64,000 nt of DNA, taken from contig OU452239.1 of assembly GCA_911728455.2 (NCBI GenBank), positions 5,492,384 through 5,556,383 of the forward strand, in the 5' to 3' direction. The translations under genes and the position numbers were made by a program. This document shows, in pieces, positions 57,601-64,000 of this stretch. Below the pieces are notes generated by a model. The model ran no database searches and was not told the origin of the DNA. It saw nothing but the letters and a program-made list of their open reading frames with translations. The stretch comes from Marthasterias glacialis (Eukaryota; Echinodermata; Asteroidea; Forcipulatida; Asteriidae). Each line of letters begins with the position of its first letter. The stretch's first letter is position 1.

Positions 57601-60600
57601 GGTAGGCTACTCCTAGAACTGTGTACAAAGTCCTATTCGGCTTTTTTCCGTAACCACTTTTGTATTGGGCTCTATGTATGTGTTCTTTGGACTCTCAGTC
57701 TCAGCACTGACTTATTCCTCCATGGTCTCAGTCAGTGAGGGATGCAGTTTCAAAAATGTCAATCCATAAATTGATAGTTTCCAAAAAAAGATAAATGGGT
57801 ATGTTCACACTAATACATACAATTGATCATTTGTTTGGTCAGACACAGAGAGTGACTTAAAAACAAAAAGGGCGACTGAAAAAACCTAAATACTAATAGG
57901 ACTTGTCTCTTTGTACACAATCATCCATATTTATTATGAGGTTAGTGTGAACATGGAGGAAGAAAATAGAAGGAGTTCGAACGACCCGCCTAACAAATTC
58001 GCGTCTTATCTTAGCTGGCCCTGTGCAAAAAGAACAAAACCTCCTGTGCCCCCTGTGGTGCGACAGTGTAAAGTAACAACAAATTAGGAGTAACTGTTGT
58101 TAGGGGTAGGCCTACGCCTAGCCCCATTACGTGGCCCATGGATCACTTCGTATCCTGGGCCACAACCGTACCCATAGTAAAAACACTGGGTATTTAATAT
58201 TCAACCATCTGCATTCAGAATATGTGCCAGTGGAGTGCCAATACTACAAGCAGCATTCCCGTTTGAATTTTTTTTGAAAATGAAGTGATCCGAAGTGATC
58301 CATAATATTATTGGCCACAACACTAAGATTGGCCACACCACAGTACATAAATGGGGCTATACGCTATGAACATCATGATGAACACTTAAAAAGAAATTCA
58401 AAAATTAATCAACTAACCTTGGCTTTTGTCGCCATGTTCGAGCTGCTTCTCGTTACTCCTGCCATATTTTGCAGAAAACGGAAGTCGAAAAACTACAGTC
58501 ACTCAGCCAGTCAGTTTCGGCAAAGTGTTCAGGCGCCAGACATGTCATCAGGAGGACAGGGCCACATTCAGAAATTACATGTACACTTAGGGACGTATGT
58601 GATGATTATGCGATGCGATGTACTACATGTACTAGAAATAGAATAGACCTTTCCATTGTTGATAAACAAACCGTGCTGGTTGGCATGGACGGCCAAATGT
58701 AGCAAAACATTCAAGTCTTGTTGACAGACGTTGTGACCAAATTCAACATTTTAGCAACTTTCTATTTGAAGAAAATACATCCCATTATTGGTTGGTTTGT
58801 TTCCAACAATATTTAAAAAATGTTTGAATATTTTTGTAACATTTTTGCAAACTGTGATTATCTGTTTTTGCTTTGCATTGACGGCTTCCCGTAGTTTTTC
58901 CATCTTGGTTGGCAAAAACTCGGGCTGTGACGTTGCAAAAGAAAGGTCTATACTTGCTAAAAGAAGCTAGTCTGAATCCCAGACCCCAAAAATCTCTAAC
59001 AAGGGTCATCAGCAACCTCGTCCCCAGCCACCTCGTTCTGCAACTCGTACTACTTGACACCCTGGAAACGAGACTGGATCGGCAGGAAATCTTTGTTCAG
59101 GAAACCACACTAAAAAACAACGTTGCGACCTTTAACCTCACAGGGTGCCCGATTTGGGTAAACCGTGGGCGCAATTTCACTGCATCTGCGAGTTTTTGCT
59201 TGCCGACCAGTCTTTGGGTAAAGAATGGCCGGCCTTCAATGCAAAGAATTACAGTTATAAATAATTATTTAAAATTCACCACAATTGCCAGAATACTAGT
59301 AGCTGATTAATCTCTACCAAAATGAGATGAACTTGGGCGGAATTGTGGCGCTAAAACCACAAGGCCGCCCACATAAACAGCGGTCAATGTATTTTGTAAA
59401 CAAAAGGAACACTTCGAGGCGATGTGGATTTTTTCAGTGTGTTTATTTATGTGGCTTACGCCATAAACCACCACCTTACCGTGCATTTGCAACGGCCACA
59501 ATCCTCTGAATCTGTGTTTAATTGTATCGATCATTGCCACCAATGATTTATTTTATATTATGTTGTATTGTGGGGTGGGGGGGGGGGGGGGGTTAAAGAA
59601 TATAGGTGCTGTGGTAGCTTCAGTACTTTGTTAATGATGATGGGACCCTCTATCGAGCCAAAAAAACAGTCTGCTTAGCCCACAAAGGTTAATTTACTGC
59701 AAATAAAATTAAATAATCCTTTAAATTTTGTAATTGCCGTAACTTGCTTAACTAAAGGAGTAGCCTATCATATATATACATATATATTATATATATATAT
59801 ATATTATTATTAGTTTGCACAAAGCAATATCAGCACTAAAAGGCTTTATAAGTTTTTTTTTCTTTTTTCTTTCTTTTTTGGTCATGTGGCTAGTAATCGA
59901 TTCACAGCCCGGGATGCACATGACATCAACATGTACATGCACATGGTGTCCATGACACTTTTTCAGTCTAGTCCCAACAAAAAAGTGCCCCGAAATGTAG
60001 TGATTGCTAGGCCTATGTTAAAATCACAAGTAAAAAACACAGAATATTGTTATTTTATCATATGTAACGTTAACGTTAACTAGAATACCATTTCTCACAC
60101 GGGTAAAACGATCAAAAGCTGTTTTTCTTTTGTTCACAGACACAGTGAATCTAATGTCAACATACTTTTGACCGACAGCAGACACACCTTGCACCTAAAC
60201 AGTTGGATCTTGTGCATGTTGCAAGTGTTGTGAACTGCTGTAAATAGTTTGGGTTTTTTTTCTCCTTGAGTTGATGTAGGCCTATGGTATTTAAATTTTG
60301 CGAATCACATTTCATGTCAGCATGTATGCCAGAGTTGATCGTAAGCGCTGAGACCTCATGGTCATGAAATGATAGTCCTATTATAGCTGACACACTGAAC
60401 AGTAATGAACCTATGTAGGGTCAGTGCATCGGCCAGTGCAGCAGTGTGTTTACAAAAAAACAATTCAAAAAAATTACAGGTCTATCTCAAGATGGCCCAC
60501 TGCAAATGACAAAAATAACTTGCCAACGGGAGCTTCAATAATGAACACATTAAGCCACAAACAAAAAGTAAGAGACAGTTTTGAACATGTCATATTTAAT

Positions 60601-60829
60601 GGGTCCTATATCTTCAGACCCTAAGATCAAGATAGACTTTTTCAGGCTTAAATCTAAACACTGTACTCACCAACACTTGGCAAACACAATTTTCTGGGGG
60701 CGGATCCAGAAATTGTTGCAGGTGTACCGTATTGGGTCTTAGACAATTGTTAAACCCATATACTTGTACAGATGAAGGAGCCGGTGATTTTTGTTCAGTT
60801 CTGCTGCTTGTTTCATCATTTTCTGTCAT
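51673..60829 (-). CDS. Three-exon gene, protein of unknown function (397 aa)
   Basis: Exons 60829-60671 (53 codons, donor GTGAGT), 55535-55232 (acceptor TTTCAG, donor GTAAGT) and 52403-51673 (acceptor TTCCAG) join without breaking frame; the intron phases are 0 and 1. The protein has no signal peptide or membrane segment. A Ser/Glu-rich tract (SSSESSSEEE, about residues 222-231) lies between a mixed alpha/beta N-terminal half and a compact C-terminal part. The C-terminal part shows PDILVF (about 275-280), KLLISVKSG (295-303) and IFGLQVNARGAFLASVAY (326-343), resembling the strand order of PD-(D/E)XK-like folds. The expected E-x-K is S-V-K, so a nuclease is doubtful. I recognise no family. Large introns hold repeats. 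A second possible first exon is at 58465-58418. Confidence 0.6.
53014..54287. mobile_element. Inverted-repeat element in an intron of the minus-strand gene
   Basis: CACATGGGTCATTCAATGTC at 53014 is matched by its inverse ending near 54287 (GACACAGAATTACCCACATG). The arms run about 120 bp, sharing AAATCAACCAAT, TGGTACGGGT and ATTCATCTATGGGT. The interior (53140-54165) is AT-rich and non-coding. A lone relative (CCATGTCAAATCAACCAGTG) occurs at 55707. Confidence 0.65.
54774..54916. repeat. Short CGGCAGTGGCTAC hairpin repeat
   Basis: ATGGATTCGGCAGTGGCTAC (54791) and ATGGCTTCGGCAGTGGCTAC (54889) are direct repeats. An inverse AGCCATAGCCGAAAGCC lies between them, so the piece can fold back. It resembles the hairpin units at 24791 in style. 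Non-coding. Confidence 0.5.
56890..57505. mobile_element. MITE with TATAGACCGAT ends
   Basis: TATAGACCGATCCAAGTTAG at the left pairs imperfectly with the inverse of the right end (TACAGACCAATCTGCACAGT). The arms continue for about 120 bp through GCCATTGCCATTG and AGACATGAG-like blocks. It is a 616-bp non-coding element sharing the ATAGACC start with the families at 22311 and 48103. Confidence 0.6.
57953..58087 (+). CDS. 44-codon open frame, possible first exon or relic
   Basis: Starts ATG in the context AACATGG and encodes MEEENRRSSNDPP, NKFASYLSWPCAKRTKPPVP and PVVRQ. The composition (acidic start, NKFASYL, basic proline-rich end) looks more like protein than noise. GTAAAG just before the stop could act as a weak donor. 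No downstream exon or family is recognised. Confidence 0.2.
   Translation: MEEENRRSSNDPPNKFASYLSWPCAKRTKPPVPPVVRQCKVTTN
58418..58465 (-). CDS. Candidate alternative first exon of the 397-aa gene
   Basis: ATGGCAGGAGTAACG starts 16 codons (MAGVTRSSSNMATKAK) ending at AAG|GTTAGT in phase 0. That is the phase required by the second exon at 55535. It would replace exon 1 (60829-60671) with a short Ser/Lys leader. The donor is weak and nothing shows use, so this is a hypothesis. Confidence 0.3.
59759..59811. repeat. TA-rich microsatellite
   Basis: ATATAT runs with short interruptions, followed by ATTATTATT. Nearby at 59571-59592 is a run of about 22 G with one interruption. Confidence 0.85.
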
Positions 60830-62507
60830 GGGTCTCTGATGGTTTCAATTGTCATAAAATTTATGCTAACCAATCGAATTGTTATTCAAGTTCAGTGTGA
60901 ATCATGCATAAACTAATAACGCATCATAGGCCTATAGGCTATAACATACATTTTGCTCTACCTCCAGTTCTATTTCTCTTATTGCTAATACTTTAGAAAG
61001 CCTGTAGGTTTGGGGCAAAAAACTATTTACAAGAAACCATCTAGTCACCGATGAGAATTTTGGTCGAAAATAAAAGGTACAATGAGAACGTTTTGTTGTT
61101 GTTGATCTTTACGGATCACAAAGTCAATAATAAAAAGTGCTTACTGTATTGCCAAAGCATCCCCCCGCAAAAAAAAAATGAATAAAATAAAATAAAATAA
61201 AATAAAAAGTATATATAAAAAAAAGTGGGGGAAAAGGAGAAAAAAAACCTACCGCAACCGGCACAAGCTAATCATTCTTAAAAAGTCCTGAGGTCTTTAT
61301 AAGTTTTCAAATCTACTTTGCACACATGTAAATCAAGCGGTCATGAGATTGCATCAACCATGCATTATCTTTGGTCTGCGAATATAGCACATCATGTTTC
61401 TATACGTATTTTTGTTTTATCCTGCAGTTCAATGGAAACAAAATGTGTATCCATTATCAAGGTGAAAGAACGGATTTTAAAACAATTGGAGAATAGAACA
61501 TGGAGGATCAGAAGCTTCAACAGTGATACAACTGCTCTGAATTTTCCTTAACGCTTTAGAAAGCATATCTGCAACACTTATTTTAAAAAGAAACTGACCA
61601 GGGATTTTGGAATATATAGTTCAAAGTTTTTAAGCTACTTTTCATTAGAAACATATAAATGGTTGGTCCCAAACCCAAGAATTTTGCATTTCCGAAATGA
61701 GTCAAAAACCAAGACAATAATTCGGTCCGATATACTCAAAACTCGACACGCACTCTTGTGGAGAAAATAGGAAAAACTGAAATTAACTGAATTGGATTGA
61801 TTTTTGTATATGATCGTTATCTATGATATTTGTGAAAGTAAATAGCAAGTTATCGACCGTGAAACCGATTTTAAGTATTTTTATTATATTTTAATCCATT
61901 TAAAATAATAGTTGGACTATTATTATGCAAATTTACCAGTAAACGGGGGGCGCTTTTTAGTAAACGTCTTACCAGTCTACAAGAGGTTTAGTAAATGAAT
62001 GTATTTTTATCAATCTTAGCTGGCAGTTTTCTTCAATCTCTGACATCCTTAATTGTTTTAAAAGGAAAGACCTCTACAATCATTGATTTTGTGCAATGAT
62101 TTTAGTGAATTGCAATTACAATCAAGAGAGATACTTCTTGCGAAATGTAAACTCGGATTATTAGTGAAAGGACGCGTCAAGTTTAGGAATGTTTGCAAGA
62201 CGTGCCGTCTGCAGGCCAGTTTCGGTTTGTAAACTTAACCTTCGATTGGGAATTATTTGTGTAACTTGTTTTAAAAGTCCTCAACTTTTATCAGTGGCGG
62301 CATGACTATGTTTTCTAATAACGTGTGACTGCGTGGTTCGCAAATTTTATACACACATAATATGTGCATCACTATTATCTCCGAGGACGATGATATTCTG
62401 CTTGCTTCTGAGGACCCCCTTTTGCAGAGCAGATATTCCTTAATAATTATAGTGACACTTTTCTTATTCTAGTATTACATTGCCCTTTTGTCACTAGAAT
62501 TGTTCTA
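60830..62507. other. Non-coding stretch between the divergent genes
   Basis: The 5' flank of the minus-strand gene should lie at its left edge, but I see no clear TATA or initiator. The rest is AT-rich with an AAAAT run near 61180-61207. The 77-codon frame at 61318-61551 has no recognised domain. Confidence 0.4.
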
Positions 62508-62900
62508 TACACACACAGAAAAAAACACAGGTTGTTTAAAATTTTACATAATGGCATGTTCTATACGAACCTCCTAATAGTTTGGTAAAACTTTACACAA
62601 CGGGTATTGTGTAACTTATTTAAGACAATTTATGTAAATATTTACCTCCAAATTCGGTAAAACGAATTACCTCATATCTCGGTTAAAAAAAGTTGTGTAA
62701 ATTATTACTTTAAAAATCGGTAAAACGATTTACCTCGTATCACAGTAAAAAGAGTTATGTAAATTATTACTTTGAAAAATGGGTAAAACGAATTACCCCC
62801 ATATACATTGGTAAAAATAATTTGAGAAAATTGTACCAAGTCAGTGGCTAAGTGGGTATAACTTAAAGTTAGTTCTTGCGCCATACACACAGAAAAAAAT
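62508..62900 (+). repeat. Tandem repeat of about 63 bp with CGGTAAAACG core, bounded by direct repeats
   Basis: About four to five imperfect units built from CGGTAAAACGAATTACCTC, AT-rich filler and GTTGTGTAAATTATTACTTT occupy about 62576-62850. The array is bordered by the same ACACACAGAAAAAAA sequence at about 62512 and 62885. It lies about 220 bp upstream of the TATA box at 63121. Confidence 0.75.
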
Positions 62901-63120
62901 TACTCATAGCTATAAGTGTAAAAAATGGGGAGGGGGTGTCCTCTGGCCAAGAATAGTGTGTTGAAAGTAGGACATAAACAATAACACATTTTTGGAGGGC
63001 AGAGCCCGGCAGACAAGGTAAAAAATCTCTTCTGGATAGAGGTGCTGGCTCTGAAAAGAGCCGGTTGATTTAATCAGACCCTTTTCGGGCAACTAGGCGT
63101 GGCATCACGGCGGCTTAGCT

Positions 63121-63151
63121 TATAAAAGCGGTGTGAAAACAAATACTCTCA
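63121..63151 (+). promoter_or_regulatory. TATA box and initiator
   Basis: TATAAAAG at 63121-63128 is followed 30 bp later by CTCAGG with A at 63151, an initiator-like start site at the standard distance. A 50-nt leader then leads to the ATG at 63201. This is the clearest core promoter in the window. Confidence 0.7.
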
Positions 63152-63200
63152 GGTAAACGTTCAGTTCTGCTTCTAATTCTCCCACGACTTGACTATAACC

Positions 63201-64000
63201 ATGGCGGCAACTTTATCATCGGTAAGTCTGCTCTCGGCTGTTTTTTCGGCATCCACCGGGCTGAATATCAAAGCCCCATCACTGTGTTCGGTCTGTGGGA
63301 AAGAGGGGTGCCTCTTGCATTCCCTTTCCTTTTCAAAAACAGGTTCTTTGTTGGGCTGGGCCGTAGACGGGCTTCACTACTTGTTCTCGCCGTTTCTTTC
63401 GGTACCGGTACCGAGAACCGCGCAGGCAAACCAAGGCGCCCCTGCAGCTACACCACAGAATAGTAACGTCACCAAACTCTCCGTCAACGACTTATTCTTT
63501 GCTTCAATGCAACTGCAATCTACATACACAGAGAATACCAAGACGAGCAAGATGATGACCATGTTGCGGAGATACATGTGTACATACTGAAACCCCATCA
63601 ATTTATTAAAGTAGAAATCAATACAGACTATGATAGCGACAAGTTGTGGCACAGGGCTGCAGCTGAACTCAACCTGGACCCCGAATTGCTGATGCTCGTC
63701 TACAATGGCAACCAACTTAAAGATGGTCAAATTATCAACGAACTGGGTATTGGAGCTGGTTGTAAGATACAGGGCATGATTAATGTACCGCTGGGGAAAG
63801 AATGGGGATTTTTGAACTGGATCCAGAGTCATTGGTACCGAAGTATGACTTTGACTTGACAAATGTTAAGGACGACGACCAGACATACGTGCGGGGAGCT
63901 TTCGAATACAGACACCCATACGGGTGGAAAAGATACGCTGTAAAAGTACTCGGAGAGTACGAAAACGACGACTGGCTTGGTACGAACGGAATCCTTACAG
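63201..64000 (+). CDS. Ubiquitin-like domain protein, 5' part, frame broken twice
   Basis: The start ATG at 63201 (ACCATGG) is preferred over the in-frame TTG upstream. The first frame gives a hydrophobic Ser-rich start, CSVCGKEGCLLH (a C-x2-C-x4-C-x2-H cluster) and a Pro/Ala/Gln linker. Near 63530 the homologous frame shifts. It then reads VAEIHVYILKPHQFIKVEI, LNLDPELLMLVYNGNQLKD and IGAGCKIQGMI, a ubiquitin-like beta-grasp fold. Near 63800 it shifts again to LDPESLVPKYDFDLTNVKDD, YRHPYGWKRYAVKVLG and DDWLG, running off the window. Both shifts equal one missing base, the first near A/G-rich and the second beside GGGG/TTTTT runs, so assembly error or recent inactivation are both possible. From memory, this Ubl-PYGWKR architecture recurs in uncharacterised invertebrate and fungal proteins. 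Confidence 0.65.

Noticed and set aside
58785..59060. 91-codon minus-strand frame as an exon of the 397-aa gene
   Set aside because: It lies over a dispersed repeat, lacks matching splice sites, and exons 1 and 2 already join in frame without it.
63216..63227. GTAAGT at 63222 as a real splice donor in the ubiquitin-like gene
   Set aside because: It matches a donor, but the reading frame continues open through a plausible Cys/His cluster, and I found no acceptor that would repair the later frame changes.

Overview
The window looks like nuclear DNA from an animal, most likely a marine invertebrate deuterostome; an echinoderm would fit best. The support is indirect. Coding exons are short and spliced with GT-AG introns. 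There is a CR1-type LINE with a PHD-like N-terminus and a 2A-like motif, a tRNA-Leu-headed SINE, and many TTAA-flanked inverted-repeat elements. No species can be named from the sequence alone. There is no prokaryotic-style gene density, no CRISPR array and no rRNA.

Three host-type genes can be supported. (1) A four-exon, plus-strand SLC16/monocarboxylate-transporter-like gene lies at 32277-37701; its splice joins are all phase 1 and give 457 codons. (2) A three-exon, minus-strand gene of unknown function lies at 60829-51673; its joins are in frame and give 397 codons, with a weak resemblance to a degenerate PD-(D/E)XK-like core near the C-terminus. (3) The start of a plus-strand gene lies at 63201-64000 and runs off the window. 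It has a TATA box, a Cys/His cluster, a ubiquitin-like domain and the beginning of a conserved domain with a PYGWKR motif; two apparent one-base deletions break its reading frame.

Most of the rest is transposable-element sediment. 1-11 kb: inverted-repeat MITEs, including an hAT-like element with a perfect 8-bp target duplication. 11.7-15.0 kb: a decayed Tx1/L1-like LINE (minus strand) split by two abutting TTAA-flanked elements, one holding a tandem array of long palindromes. 16.6-20.1 kb: a CR1-like LINE (minus strand). 21.5-22.1 and 41.5-42.1 kb: two 532-bp near-identical copies of one MITE. 22.3-23.1, 23.7-29.7, 32.5-33.2 and 38.9-39.2 kb: copies of an ATAGACCG-ended family. One copy is interrupted at TTAA by a 5.2-kb element (23782-28996) that encodes a broken THAP plus DDE transposase. 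39.8-41.2 kb: a foldback element whose ends are inverted arrays of a 20-bp repeat, with a 6-bp target duplication. 43.4-43.7 kb: a minisatellite of palindromic 21-mers. 49.3-50.6 and 53.0-54.3 kb: compound inverted/direct repeats.

The host genes show no evident functional link with one another. The coherent story is a locus that has repeatedly received TTAA-targeting and foldback elements, several of which can be dated relative to each other because they are nested.
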